A DNA stretch of 64,000 nucleotides from Sipunculus nudus (GCA_026874595.1 CM049321.1:49457297-49521296); one strand, 5' to 3'; positions 34,001-48,577 are shown, counted from the stretch's first letter. Program-made: numbers and translations. Notes: generated by a model not told the origin, from the sequence alone.

Positions 34001-36930
34001 AACTTAGCAAATCTACATGCCACCGCCGGTAATTTTGATGAAATATTCGGTTAGCCTTTCCTTAAAAAAAAATGAGATAACCTGGTACAATTAATTATTA
34101 ATAATTAACAACCAATATTTGAATTATATACTTTATTTGTTTTGACTTCATTATTTTAAAAATCTCTCAACAAAATTAGAAGGCAATAATCAAAATGCTA
34201 CCTACAATTTCGATCACTTTCAATAGGATGTTAAGGTTGAACCATTTTACGGCATTATATTGGCAGATTAAAACCATTATAACCGGCCAACATGAAGATG
34301 ATGGCCTGGGTCTTTGGTAAAAATGTGATTATTTAAAAAAGTTCAAGACATTGCAAGTACAATATAATCTTAAGGTGTAATTTCAAGTTACTTTCACATT
34401 CATACAGTCTGAAAGGCATGTATTTTATTATAAACATTAAATGATTAAATGTTTACAACTCTTTCGATGGTGGAGTTGTTCAAGCGTATTCTTGTCCATT
34501 GGACTGTTTAAACGCTTAATGCTTCATACCTCATTGGTTGCAACGGTGACCAAATCTGGTATATACTTATATAATACTTTATTTTAATATTCCAGAGGCT
34601 TTTACATTTTATCTAGAACACATTATGATCTTTTTTAGTAAATATTTTATAGTCATTTTTGCGGTCGCTCAAATATAACTATTAAAGTATTTTAGAGCTT
34701 AACCGGTATTGAAAGTCTCTGATATATCACCTTTTCTAATAAATACGTTGTAAATTCAAAACCTTCTCCTTACAGGTTTATATCAGTGGAGTTTGCCATA
34801 TTTTAGTAGAGTAAGATGGTAAAAAAATTATGCTTCAGGATTAATTGAATAAGAACCCTGTGTGCATGCAGCATACCCTAATGAAGATGTGTAGCAAATA
34901 CGCATTGCCGTTAATCGACATTATTGTTTGAACAACCAGATCTTCAACTACACGATGTCATTTTATTAATAAGAAATACAGATAATCCGGTTACCTCATC
35001 GTCAGAACACATAGAACAGAGTTGATAAATTGCCCTTGGTAGAAAACAAAGCAAGCAATATCGACATATTTTTTTCGCAAACACAGAGCTAAGGTCTGAC
35101 ATTTCTCAGTTTACGTTTACACTCCGTTGGCATACATAAGTTGGCTTCACCGTTGAATGAAATTTCCGGGACAGAGAGCAAGCTGAGGAGTAGTGCTGCG
35201 TTACTGATAGTACGACTTATTTTGTCACTACACGCCTGAAAAAAATAGTACCGTACATCGTCATAACATTGACTCAGTAATAATCTTAACAGACAACGTC
35301 CAATCTAACTATGTATTGCTCCTAAGATTTGTCACGTTGCACAATTAAAATCTGATTTAACTCACGATAAATCCGTAATTTCTTTTTCTTTTTTACAGAT
35401 AGCGCACAGAAGGACCTGTCTCTTAAAAGTATAGTAAAAGAAACGCATGCAGGTTCCAAGTAGGTATGCACGGTCCGAGGAAAATCCAGAATACATAACG
35501 TTAAGGTATTAGTGAACTGAAAATTCCATTGGTCTTTACATTAGTTTTATAGATAGTCTGGTAAACCGTAAGCTCCATTTGAGCAAATCCAACATCCTGA
35601 AACCCTCTCTCTTCATTTTTAAGCTCTGAAAGAAAGCTTAATGCGCAGGTTACGATACGTTGATTTTATCTAAAAAAAGTCAGATACATCGAATACATAG
35701 GAGAGAGCAGTGAAAAAATCAATTCTGTAATGTGCAAAATTGACTTGCAAGTCCGAAACTTTAGTCAAGGCTATAACCAAAATGTTCTTAACGGGAATGA
35801 GATTTCAGTAAATGAAGACTAACTACTGTTTTTTTTATTCAAACCAAAGCCAGACGCAAACATGAAATAAACAAAACGTATAACAAAGTTCCTGAGCTTA
35901 AATCTTTTCTTAGTGCCTTCGAAGTGATTTAAGTGTTCTCCACTACTCTGTACCTTTGTTTTTTTATATTATTTGTTAAAGGTCTTCAAACGATTCGGTC
36001 ATTAAGGCGGGTCACACAGTTATTAATGTTTACTAGTTTCCTTCCACATTTAACCTTTAAAAGTTCTTTACGTGGCGTATATCTAATATCAGTCATAATT
36101 TACAGAATAGGAGCTCAGTGTTTTCCTTAAAAGTGATACGTTTGAACAGAGTATATTTACTTTTGCATATGCGGCCCTCATTGAACACAACGACTCTGAT
36201 AAAATGTCTGATGCATACTTGGCAAAATACGTCGCTGCCTAGCGTTAACACGAAATTAGCAAGGCCTGGCCTGACATACTTTTGGTGTTGGTGGTTAGAA
36301 CATTTTTTTTAAATTTTTGTTCTGTTTATTTTGTTTTTGTGTATACAAATGGATTTGTTATTTTCTGGAAGAGTAGGTCTGACTTTCAACTCTGAAATAT
36401 TATTGCGCTGCTAGGAGCCTTTTCCAACAAACTTGGACCGAAGCCATTCAATATTGGTATGAGGAAGGTTTTATCAAGTAATTATTTGTCTCATGTGTTT
36501 TGCCCTTATTACTGTACTTTCTAAAGTGTGTTTCATTTACAACAAACGGATCCTTTAGATCACATATTTTTTTTTCGCACATGGCCAGAGAACAGGTGGT
36601 GATAATTTTCCTGTCACCCTACTGCCAGGAGTGCAGTTACGCCAGCCAACCGGGATACCTAATCAACTTAAATAATTATATTAATGGACTACCTTGTGTG
36701 TCATCAGAACCACTCTACTTTACTACAAAGGCTCAAAATACTGACGAATAAAGAAAATTGCCTAACGCATGAGGCACCAATCCAGTGAATACTATGTCTT
36801 CTACTGTTAGTGCATTTGACTCCGGCACCAAGGTCTTTGGTTTTTTCCCCTCTGGTGCCTCAAACTCAAAAGAAAACTCGAAAGGAACCTCACATATTCG
36901 TTTCACTTTCAAGTTATGAATTACATACCG
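31064..36930. other. Copy 1 interior, right part: no gene seen
   Basis: AT-rich DNA. A hairpin ACGCCA-AATA-TGGCGT is at 31745-31760. A 9-bp inverted repeat GAGGCACCA/TGGTGCCTC brackets 36771-36861. The longest frames are 93 codons (33742-34023 minus) and 99 codons (36733-37032 minus); the latter reads through the tRNA-like element at 36931 and is not credible as a gene. Confidence 0.5.
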
Positions 36931-36996
36931 GCTCCAATGGTTCAAGGGTCGAGCACAGGAATTAAGCCGGGAGGATGTGAGTTCACATTTCAGCCA
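36931..36996 (+). mobile_element. tRNA-like SINE head or relic (copy 1)
   Basis: TGGTTCAAGGGTCGAGCAC (from 36938) resembles an A box and D-arm, and GTGAGTTCACATTTC about 40 bp later is a weak B box. The spacing fits a tRNA-derived sequence, but the T-arm stem is poor, so it is a decayed element and not a working tRNA. The flanking 36997-37260 may be its body; no tail was identified beyond an A-rich run at about 37253-37262. Confidence 0.4.
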
Positions 36997-37619
36997 TGGA
37001 TCGGTGTGATTTTCACGGTCCGCCCACACCATGGTGGAGCGCTCTGCAGGCTTTATGGGGAAGCTTCACTCCTAATTACTCACAAACGAATGCGTCTTTA
37101 GGAGGTTCCTCGGTCTTATGAACCAGCAATTAGGTTGATTAGACATCTAGGACCTGCAGGTGTGGAAGATATCTTGCCTTGATGAGACTAGGAAAAATTG
37201 AGCAAGCTCTATCGCCATGTGGTGCAAAACATTAATTCGAATCTGTATTTGTAAAAAAAAAATAACATTTCGAAAAGTCAGCATTTCAACAATGAAGGCG
37301 GTGACCTCCACAAAAAATTAAAAAAAAAGTTATTTGTTCAAACTCTTGCAAATAAAACCCGACAACAGAAGACTTACTGAGAAATGTTACTTCAAGGTTA
37401 AGGTTGGTTTTATCTTGATTTTGCCTTCTACTATACACCCTAGATCTCTCCTAAAAGGAAACAAATGAGGTAAGAAAGGGGAAGGTTGATGGGCAGGAAA
37501 TATAAATACAACTATGATTGTCATTCACTGTCTCTAAATGGGCCGTCGATGGGGGTCATAGAAATGAAAACCGCCCGTCCATTTGTCCGCCTGTCAGTCC
37601 ATTAATCCGATACACTTTT
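36997..37619. other. Copy 1 interior, right end: no gene seen
   Basis: Sequence between the tRNA-like element and the duplication junction. It is ordinary apart from two A-rich runs near 37253 and 37318. The same text lies in copy 2 at about 54532-55154. Confidence 0.5.
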
Positions 37620-37645
37620 AAGCAAATAAATATGGTACAAAACCT
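37620..37645. other. Tandem duplication junction
   Basis: Here the right end of copy 1 (AAGCAAATAAA) meets the left end of copy 2 (ATGGTACAAAACC) with a single intervening T. The outer flanks read GTAATGGTAC (left, about 20073) and AAACATGTAG (right, about 55163). They share only ATG at the breakpoint, with one unmatched base. No long homology is visible at the ends, which would fit microhomology-mediated or end-joining duplication and not recombination between flanking repeats. Confidence 0.85.
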
Positions 37646-39441
37646 TAATAAGAAGAATACAAACGTAATATATATAATCTCAAACTACTTTTAACAAATC
37701 TTAAATATCCCGGGCAGACATATAATCAAATATCAATAGCAATATTCTACGAAAATGTAGTTTTTTTCTACATTTGTGGGAAGCGCTCAAAGTTTGAAAC
37801 AGAGCATGACCGACATGACTTTGTGATGGATCCGAATCACTGCCTGTTTAACTCATCGAATCATCAGTTCACTGGAATTCGAAACGATGTTGTACCGGTA
37901 TTAATATTTATTTTTATTTGCACAACGGGATGCCTTTGCTCTATGGCAACAGGATTATATGATTTCTGATGGTTTTTGTGAGAATCTTCTTTTATTTAGT
38001 GTTCATAATAGCAAGATTCTTGGAAAATACAAGCTTCACTTGTCCGAAGATGTCATAAATGTGTTTGAGGTAGACCAGGTTATAGTGAAGCTCTGTTTTG
38101 ATTATTATCCTCTCATACATGCTTTATCATTATACACTCAGAGCGCTCATCCTAGGTGGAAGCCTTTCCGCTGCTGAGACTCGTAATAGTTCTGTATCTT
38201 ACCCCCCAGACAGTGTTTCTGAAAATGGTAATAAGTCTGCCTACAACGTCAAAAAATAAACAACTGATTAAATTAAAATCTAAAATACACAGCCGATGTA
38301 AAAAAAAAAAACTACCGCCAGAGCGATAGGAACATTTCGTTTTTGGTATAAATTACCTGGAAGTGATAATCTTTTATGTTTGAAACATTGTTTTAGGCGA
38401 TATTAGACACACTAACATTTGAGAAAGGAGCAATGATTTATTTTTGATGACACGGAGACAGGTTTCTTAGAACAAAATCAGTTTCAATATCATTTGGGTT
38501 TTTAATGCAGAGCTTAACGACATCAGCTGCATAAGGTAAAACAGTATAACAAGAAGAAATTTGGCCTCAGAATTTCATAAACGTGCAGCGGTTTTGCATC
38601 AGGCGAAGGGACTGAATCATGAATTCACTTCCAGTAAACCCCTAATGTAAATAAGTAAAGTTCTGTTCACTCATCAGAATAAACATGTACGGTAATCAAT
38701 ATATATCCTATTTTACTTTCGAGTCGTCTAGCCGTCTACAGTGGCCCTCTTTATTTAAAAAAATGATTTTACAACTGTTTCCTGACATCATGATGTACAT
38801 ATCCTTTCCCTCTTTTTATTAAAAAGAAATAACACAAAGAAAACGGAGTTGGCAGTTCATGTGATCATTTTCTGCAAGCACATGAAAATTTATAGATTTA
38901 TCAAAACGATCTTTTTACATCAAATCATCTTTTGTCTTCAAGTTATAAGTTCATAATACACACCAAAAAATGCCCAGACATAAATTGAAATTATTTTTAG
39001 CTGACCAAAATTTCGATTCAACATGGTACTTTATTGTATGATTCAATAATATCCCTCTATCCTTTCAGAATGACTTTTGTTACATAAATGATGTATATTT
39101 ATTCTGGTTTTGAATTTTGATATGTAAGATTTATTTACGCAGAGTCAAAATAGTCGGCCTGTTTATACAATTCTGTGACATTAGTCTGCCCTCAATACAT
39201 TTTTTACTATTGATTGATTGATGTAATTGATGTATCCATATTAATGTGTCAATATCTATATAATTAATACGGAGTTGTTTTTTTTTCTAGACCATGGTTT
39301 ACCTGCTTCCGTTCTGATTTGACTCTCTAAAATTCTGCAGACTTATCAGTGGTGTGCTCTTCTAGGAAAAGTTTGTTTTATTTTTGCAGGATTATGCCCT
39401 ATTAAGCTGAATAATTAATAATTTAAATATTTCCCCATTAG

Positions 39442-39748
39442 GTGCCCCTATTTCTTGTGCGACAAGGTCCTCCACATCTGTGACGCTTTTTCAGGAGGCG
39501 CCTCGGGGATTGTCACTGGCCTTTTAAGACCGTGGCCTGAGCGCATGTTCTGCCCAAAGGGCATTTCTGTGCAATACGCGGTCACGCGAGTCCACTATAA
39601 TTCCCATTGATCCCCTAGATCCACTGTAAAGCCTTTAAAGGAAGTTTCTCTCTCAAAAGGAAGTAAAGGTTTTTAATCCAAAGACCACACGAGTACGCTT
39701 TCAATGCGAGGGCTTTTCAGTTTGGTCAACACTGGGCACTGGGTACAG
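39442..39748 (+). other. GC-richer segment with exon-like borders (copy 2)
   Basis: Counterpart of 21886-22192; the border motifs ATTAG and CAG-GTATGT are unchanged. See that entry for the argument and its weakness. Confidence 0.2.
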
Positions 39749-42700
39749 GTATGTTGATTTTTTTTTACATTCAAAAATATTACCATCCCATTAAAATCAT
39801 GCTTTCAAAAGTTCTGCAAAGTCATGTGTTTTATGAAGATTTTTATTTAAAAAAGAAGCCCCACAACTTAATTTTCATTCGGGTTGTGGTGGTGGGGGGG
39901 GGGAGGGTTCATATATATTTGTTAAGATCTGTTATCTGTAGGGACGGTCAAACAAGAAAAGAAATATCACCAGTACATCTTTAAGTTGATAACTAGAATC
40001 TTAGGTCAGGGCGTACAGACTTCCATCAGAATATCCTTTAATATCAGTCATGTGTTCACGTGTATGCAATTTATGTGTGAAAACTCTCATGCTTCATTAA
40101 AACAAGGTCACCTTGCAAATGGCAGAATAAATAAATACGAATGGGTGGCTTCCACACGGGGACAAAGAAATGGTTCTTTTTCATAATGGTTAATAAGAAA
40201 ATATATATTGTGGTGATTCTTATTAGGCCCAGAATGAAATGGACTGTGGACAATGTAACGAACCAAGGCCGAAGTGGTTTTTTTGCTAAATGCTTTCATC
40301 GAAATATATCAACCTGCTTTCTTTATATCTGAGACAGTTGTCAATTTTGCATCGGACCTGCTTATTCCATGACAATTTTACAATACTTAAACCAAACATT
40401 TGTTGGAATATATTTTCTGGGCCTATCTTTTTTACATTGGCAGCTATACGTTTCGCGTACAAGAGAATTCAAAGACATATGCATGTGTATACAAATAACG
40501 CATGTGTATGTTAACATGCCTTAGACGGTACCCTCAACTGACTACACTGAATAAACATCGTGTTTTACGATGTCGCCTGAGCTTCAACTAATACAAAGCA
40601 TCTTTCTTATAATTTCACGGTAGAATGCTTCTTTGTACAATCGTTATATCTACGATATTTCCCAAGCAATGAAGCTGTCGGACCTATGTTGTTTATCGGG
40701 GAAAAATATTTTTGTGTGATTTCTGGAATAGAATAAATTTTCTTTCTATGTTGACATTTTTAGGGAGCGTGTTCTTGGAGAACTCAGCAGAAGTAATCTT
40801 TATATCATATAAGTGAAACACATGACAAAAGTTCATGCAAAACCTAAGGATTTGGTTCCTATCAGCTCATTACAAAAATATATATCAGATAGAGCCGTGG
40901 GTTTTCCGCGGGAGCAGCTAGTGTATTATAAATGCGAAAGTTAATTTTTTTTTTATGTTTAAACCGTCATAGTGCTATGGACCACAGGTTGTTTGAAATG
41001 ATTATTTACGCTTTATAAAAAATGTATAAGCAATATGTATGTGAAGAAATATGTTGACCTAAGCTTTGACCAGCTAATCAAATTCCTTCAAAATATAAAT
41101 ACGATTCATGAAAATAAACTGTATCTGTCTTGTAAAAAATCCATTCACTGGGATAAGGCTCGCATAACTAAATTACACTGATCAAAATAAACTGATGAAA
41201 AGATTCAAGTATTGTGCAACGTTTAACAAATAAGACATATAATCAGAAATTTTGCCTTAGATTTAAATACCTAGATTCTAATCATTTGCTTTTACAGTAT
41301 CATAAGATGATGAATTTCATTCATTCAGAAAATGGTTATAAATAATGATATACACAATGATTAAATCAGCTTCTTTAACCGCTTCCATTGAAGTTGCCCC
41401 TCGATAAATTCATTCCCTTGACGTTGCTCCTGGACAAATTCCTTTCGTTGTTTTTTTTTTGGTTTGTTCTAAGAATTATCTTATATTCTTTATTATTTCT
41501 TCTCCGTGAACACCCTCCCCCCCCCCCCCCCCCAAGGGGAGAGATCTGAAATCATCTCTTCTTGGTAGCTTTGAGTCCTGTGCTATGCCCCCAGAATACA
41601 GAAGTCGACCATTTCTCTTCTCGGAGCAATGGTTTCTTCTCGTCTGAACAAATCCGGGGTTTGGTTTTCGTACAGATTCCAAAGAAGCTTCATGTGCCAG
41701 ATTACAGATTTGTCTCCTAGTGTGCTCAAGTTACTTTAATGTTGCATCCAGTGGATCGTATTAAATAGATATACCGATCACTATTGATCGACGAACAAAT
41801 AGACACCGGCACATCTTACAGTCACCAGGTTATTACTGTAAGCCAAGGATAATAAGCTTAACTTATTAACTATATTTACTTATCTAATGGAGCTGGATAA
41901 TAACACATTAGAAATCTAGGAACCAGGAAGCACCTTATTGCATAGAACCTCATTCAGATTTCCTTGAAACATGACGGTAATTTTTAAACCCAATTTCTTT
42001 TTTGTATTTTATTATTTAGGGGAAATTTCTTAACGGATTAATTTAAAGAACAAATCTATTTTATCCTTTGGGGTTTTGGGTTCATGGAAAAATCCACCAC
42101 CATCTCTGCTTTCTACATTCCTTTGTTAAATCATGTATCTCCTTGTTCACATATATTGATGTATTTCATATTTGTATCGGTCTTCCACGTTGCACTTTGG
42201 GTCTTTTCTTCATAGCGTGTCCTTACTCTTCCGTAAAGCGAATTTATCCTTATACAGGCTTTCTGAAAGAACTTTGAAATTGAAAAAGCAAACGCACATT
42301 TATTAAATTGACATTGCAGTTAGGAAAAAAAAATGCTTAGTGGTATTAAGGCACTCTAGCAATAGAAAATGTCCCACGATCACAAAACAGAGGTTTGCAA
42401 GGACAAAACGTCAGCTCTTCTCGGGCTGTAGGCCAGACCATTTAAGAGCTGCTAGAAAGCCCCCCTGTAAGGATAATTAAATGTATAAGAGTTGGAAAGG
42501 ACATTGTACTATGTTTCCTTGTAGACATACTTCAAACAACTGCTGGAAAACGCCTTATAGCAGGATATTTTCAACATATAACAGTTTCACCATTGTCTTC
42601 CCCTTTGTAAAGTCAATACTAACAAAAAATGTGCAGTTATCATATCAGCTTTCAATTGTGTTAAAATTAAAGCTCTTTACTGATGGATAAGATATTTTCA

Positions 42701-45043
42701 TTGGAAAGACTCTATCCTCCAGAGAAAGCTACAATACTATATATTACGCGTCACTCACTGAGAAAAGGTGCACGGATATAGGTGTGAATCTGAGAGTGTC
42801 ACCATTTAAAAAATATGTTTTGAGTTTTGCCATTTCTTCCCCTACCCTTAAAATAAATCATTTGTGATCCATAAGTATTATCAATGACGCAACAATTGAT
42901 ATACAGAATTATATTATATACACCACGATTATTATACCGAAGAAGGTGTTACCTTTTTCCTTTGAACAAACTCATTAAAATCAGTCATATATAAAAAGAT
43001 AGCCGTTGAATGCGTTCGTATTTTGGTATATTTAAATTGCCGGGTGCTAGAGTTTTCATAAGGAGAAATCATACAGTAAACTAAAACGTTTCATAAAGCC
43101 GTTGCCTCACAGTTACATTTGTTACATTTTTTTTACTTATCAGCTGCATATTTTATGAATAAAAACTCAAATTTACCAACAGTCGTTAAAAATTGGTATA
43201 TGGCAAAAACTACAGGCAAAATATAATAAATGGTAAAAAATGCATATTTGACAATAACCCACTAAAACCATGTAGTTACCTGTAAGTCGAGCATTTTCAT
43301 TTGATTTCTCTCTCTCTCCCTCTCTCAAAATGTTTAACAAAACATGGTATGTTACTATACTGACACATGATTAATTGCTATAGATTGGTTCTAAAATTCT
43401 TTTTGTAACATCCCAAGTAGAAGTAGGTGAATTTAGAGAATATTTGCAAAATTACATGTTTGTTATACCTTTGAATTGTTATACCAGTACGGTTAGGAGA
43501 ATTACTCTTTTAACACGCAGGACTATTTTTTAATTATTTTTTTTTTCATAACTGATGCACCAATCCTTTGGTTATCCACCAAGCCATCTTTTCTGAATAA
43601 TATACTTTCTCACACACAAAATAAAAATACAAAAAAAATATGGCCCTTACCAGTTTTGTATATGGGATAAATGATTAATAATCTGAATTTAACAAAGTAA
43701 ATTAATATTCCTATGCTTCTATTTGACCCTACAACGTTCACTACACGTACCATTGGGTTAACTTCATCTAAGCCAATACATTGAGCCGTGGTTCATCATC
43801 TCACTTTTCAAGTTACGTTCACTTAAACGTTTCTTCAAATCCTAAGGCAAAACATTAAATAAACGCTGATTATTCGCTGGTCTGTTTAACGAAGAGCAAT
43901 AGCGATTTTCCATATTGTAAGCTCCAGCTTCTCTATCGTCAGAACAAACCGTTTTTATTGTAATAAATCATTTAATTAGTTGAAACCAGAGTTAGCATAA
44001 AAATACCAATATATAGTAATTGATCGCTTTTCCTCCAGGAGACAAAATTGTTTCCAATGCCGAGCTTTGTACAGTCAGTAACATAGAATAAGAGGTTTTC
44101 TTTATAAATAGAGCGATTTCGTTTTATAAAAACATTTACAACTATTCAAATGATTATTTGATATACGTATATCTTTCTTCTCGGAATTCCTTTCATCAAA
44201 ATAAAATAAGGAGAAGAAATAACGGAACTTGAATACATGTTCAACGTTTTAAAAAAAGGCAAAACAAAACGGACAGCATTATCAAACAACTTTTGCCCTG
44301 CAAATCCTTGCTTGGAACAAGGTTAAAAATTACAATACGCAAAATGCACAGATATACAAGAAACGAGTTTTCTTTCTACCACACTAGATTGAATGAGCTA
44401 AACCATTTGCTTTACTTTTCTAGCCTATTTACCTCCTTGTACTCCAATATGAGCATCTGAATTGTACGTTAGAGGAGTCATGACGTGAGACCCACCGAGA
44501 GACCAATCAGCAGTATAATCCTTGCCTGTGTGGTATCTTTGCATTTGTAAAAATAACATGGACACTATTTTCTACAAGAAGCAGAACAATGAAAACGTTT
44601 CTTTTACTCACATATAAAACCATATAAATCTTTTTTCACCATATACTGAAAGATTTGTTTTGTTACGGCTGTTTAAGCTTACTGCGCCTTTGCATGAGTT
44701 TTCGACCTCTGTTGCTTGATCAGTGTCAAAATACTGCATGTTAATTCAAAACCAGCTAAGTTATGGATGAAGCATGTATATGTAATTTCAAATGGCTTGT
44801 TACAGACTAAGCATATAAAGTTTTTTTTTTTTGGAGGGGGGGGGGCTATAATAAATATTTAAAGAAAATGTCTTGGCACAGACCTTTGCTAGTTGATCAT
44901 ATTTGCTAATACTGTGGTATCTTATTGGGGTCAGTTGTTCAGGTTTATTTCAGTAATCATGCTTTAGATTTAAAAGGTCTTAGTTATTTTCTATTCAATC
45001 AAAAGTATTTCATATACTTCTCTTATACATAAGGGATTGGCCT

Positions 45044-45050
45044 AATATAT

Positions 45051-45112
<62 letters not shown>
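45044..45112. repeat. (TA)n microsatellite, copy 2 allele
   Basis: Shorter version of 27474-27566, with the same internal AAAT interruption but about 24 bp fewer on the right side, and an 11-bp insertion just to its left. Confidence 0.97.
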
Positions 45113-45114
<2 letters not shown>

Positions 45115-47950
45115 TAACCTTTCGCTCTTGAGAGACGAAAACCTCAGAGCATAGCTACTGTTTCTTTCTGATTTAAATCAAGACATATCTGCATAGAACA
45201 ATCAAATATAATGAATATTCCAGATCTTCTGCTAATGAGACTGCAATATTATTGCGAAAACAATGGTTGAATGGTTGAGCAAATAATAATAAAACGCCCG
45301 AAAAAAATCACAAAAATAAACTGCAGCTTTTTATTATTTTTTTCTTTTTCTTATTTCTTGAAACATCTGGCAAATTTTATTTTGTGTCAGTTTAATGAGA
45401 GTATTTATAATGAATGTCAAATATTTTGTAGTTATTCTGAAGAAGGGGGTTCTAATAAATCAGTTAATCTATAGCCTACATTCGTTTAAACAAGGAAAGG
45501 ATATCAAACGGAATTCAATATTCTAAAATGAATAGATATTTTATGAAGAATAAGTGATGACAATATTCTTTATATTTATTTTATTGTTAATAGTTTATAA
45601 TTCTATATAAAAATTATCCAGACATACGAGAGCCGAAAGAGAGCGGATTTCAAATTTTAGTTTTTTTTTTAAATAAGCATATATTTCAATTCTAGATATT
45701 TTGTTTAATTCCTTCAAAAACCCTTTTAACATAGGCTTATTAAAACTTGTACATTGAGCTGGTTGTCTATACTCGTTTCAAGACACATCAGTAAAATCTA
45801 TACGGACTTTTAGAAAACTGGTCTTATGTTTGATAACTTTTATCATAATTTGTTTTCAAGTCTTATCCATGGAATCCATTCTAGCTTATACTTAAAATAT
45901 TTCAATGCTGCTATACTTATTTTGCTTAAATACAATTATTACTAACCAGACCTCGGCCTTTAATTCTTAGTCCGGTTTTATTTATCAAAATATTATATGC
46001 CAGATAAGAATGCCATATTATGTGACGGACAGATAACAGATAACTGTAAAATCAAGAAGAGAAAGGGAAAACAGCAAACAAATAAATAAAAGAAAGATTA
46101 AAAAAAAGTAGTTAACTATATCATTAAACCTCTATAGTCATTCACGTTTATATTTATTTTTTTTGCCTGATAAGAAACACAAATCGTGGCCACAAACACA
46201 ACAACCAGTTCCTTATAAGACGCCATACCCAGGAATGCATATATACTTGGCAGTCTTTAACGCAAAAAAATGTTACCTAGGCTGAATTTGCAGTGATACT
46301 GTGTCTGCGCTTCACCCACACGCTTTGTTGTGGGAGTTGTGGCATTGAAAGGGTAAAAACAAAAAACGAATAATATGATATGTGTCCTCGCGAAAATGAA
46401 TTTTATAGCTCCTGGCTCTTGTTTTATCATGAAAGTAAAAGGACATTCGCTTTGCTGATATATTATCTGTTAGCATTCAGCCTGGTAAAGGCATTTTCAC
46501 TGATAGCAAGTATACCCCCATAAGACAATAGTGATCTGCTCACTCGCTATTTAAACGGCAATTTTGTTTGGCCAAGGCAAACCAAGAACAGAAAATCAAT
46601 TATAATTTGGTGTTCTTACAGAAATTAAGAAAAGTGTAACTTTTAATAATCCAGGAAAACAGAGTGGAAAAGTGAGAAATCGGATGATATGACTGTGGTT
46701 TAAAAACATAAGCGTCATAACCTCAAGCCCCATGTAATGCAAAATTAAAAGTCGGCTGTAGAGTAAACCTGTTTTTTTTTCATTAAACAAACATTTTATT
46801 ATATAATAGCAAATTAGCTGGTTTCATTGCATGTTTTTCACAATTGTAAATTTCACATATTCATTTCCTCACGCGAAATGCATGCTATATTATTGTCCGA
46901 TCTACTTTCATGTTTAATTTGTTATATTTATAACCCCTGGGCCTGGAATCAGAGCTGAGACTACTGTAACGTTTCTCTCTTTATTTAAAGGAATGAAGAA
47001 TATGAGCTCATGAGCTTTTAATCAGTACAAAACCAGACTTGTAATGTTAAATTTAACTGAAAATATGACAAATTATGTAAGCTTCTATTTTATCTCAGGG
47101 CTCTGAAGATTATTAAAACGTCTTATCGGTTAGTCTTTTCATTGACTGTCTTATATTGGATGTAATAAAACGGTTTGAATAGTAAGGCGGTCCTGACTGT
47201 GACAGATGATTTCACTGATTTACCTTCAGACGTTTGTAAACTTTATTAGGTGTCCTATGTCGCCACAAAAGTTAGAACATAAAAATTAGACCCATTTTTA
47301 AAAGAAAAATACATACGATGATACTAAGAGTATTTCTTGTATTTGAGAATTTTTATTCATTTTATACAATGGCTTTTAATAAGGAAATCTTGAGGCATAC
47401 TATACAAAATAAATATTGTAATACCGTTACTAAGACTTACACGCCGAGCATGCCACTGAGGAAAATCCGTAATCAACAGCTGGCATTTTCGGGAATGTTT
47501 ACATTTGGATTTATTTTTATAATGTAACATAGAATTGTGCACTGCGGAAATGCATTTTATTAGAAATGTTTTCTTCAAGCAGATATTAATGAAAGAAACA
47601 CTATTTGATTTATCTTGCATTACTTAATATGGACAACTGTATAATCGTGTGATCTATATTACGTGGGGTTTAACTGTTCTTCATTATCCATTAGTGGAAG
47701 TGAACTTGTGAACAAGATGAGCCTCAAGTATTCACTCGCCGATTTTGCATTCATCCGTGTGAACCATGAAGTTTCATGAATAAAAACATTATTTTTTTTT
47801 TTTTACTTGTGTTGTTTATTTTATATTAAAATCAGTTTGGAAAGGAATCTGAAAAGTATATCTGAAGGATTTAATCCTGTCATGAAGCTCGACACCCGTA
47901 CATGCTTTCGTGACATCCGGGGCTTTGCCCGGAGAGATCGTTTTTTCAGG

Positions 47951-48194
47951 TGGCTTACGCATGGAAATCCCCACTAACGGTGCACAAAAAGCTAGAGGTC
48001 TTTAGATCACTTAAAGAGTTAATCGATCCTGATTATCCAATATCAAATATCCAACCTCTGTTAAACTTCATGAACGTCTGCCAGCGCTTTGATGTACGTA
48101 CCGTTTGACCTCGTGTGACCTTTTTGTTGGGCGATACGGAGCCCGGGTACTCGAAACTGAGTCGTTCTTGTGTGACATTCAAGATATTTATTGT
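47951..48194 (+). repeat. Diverged direct repeat, unit 1 (copy 2)
   Basis: Counterpart of 30403-30645, with one extra A (CCAACCTC versus CCACCTC). Confidence 0.85.
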
Positions 48195-48295
48195 AAATGT
48201 TTTAATGGAAATTAGCAATAATTTTCAAACTGATTAAATCAACATTGGCATTACATACACATCGGAGCGCTGAGTTTGCTTGAAAGAGACCAATT

Positions 48296-48484
48296 TGGCT
48301 TACACATGGAAATCCCCCTTTACAGTGCACGTAAAGCTAGTTGTCTTCAGATCATTTACGGAGTTAATCCTGATTATCTAATATCCAATTTCCAACCTCC
48401 GTCAAACTTCATGGACGTCTGCCAGTTGTTCACGGCGCGTCGCTCGCATCCCGGACAATAAAGCAACACATTCAAGATATTTTA
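48296..48484 (+). repeat. Diverged direct repeat, unit 2 (copy 2)
   Basis: Counterpart of 30747-30935, with one G to A change at 48324. Confidence 0.85.
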
Positions 48485-48577
48485 AGTTTTTTTTATTGTC
48501 GCTGGAAACAAAAATCTTAGTTTATCAGTCAAATTACATTCTATATGATGTAGATATAATTCATATAACTGCATAAA

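Larger units (their letters stand above)
20075..37631 (+). repeat. 17.5-kb tandem duplication, copy 1
   Basis: From ATGGTACAAAACCTTAATAA onward the sequence recurs with the same order and orientation beginning at 37632. The copies stay collinear to the end at AAGCAAATAAA (37630 here, 55165 in copy 2). The offset moves from 17557 at the start to about 17535 at the end through small indels. I noted by eye about 30 substitutions, e.g. 21832/39388 G to A, 24769/42329 C to A and 25105/42665 G to A, so identity is well above 99%. It contains no recognised gene. Either a very recent segmental duplication or an assembly artefact from two alleles. Confidence 0.97.

Noticed and set aside
36733-37032. 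99-codon minus-strand frame present in both duplicate copies
   Set aside because: It reads through a tRNA-like element and has no recognisable domain. Its preservation in copy 2 only reflects how recent the duplication is, not selection.
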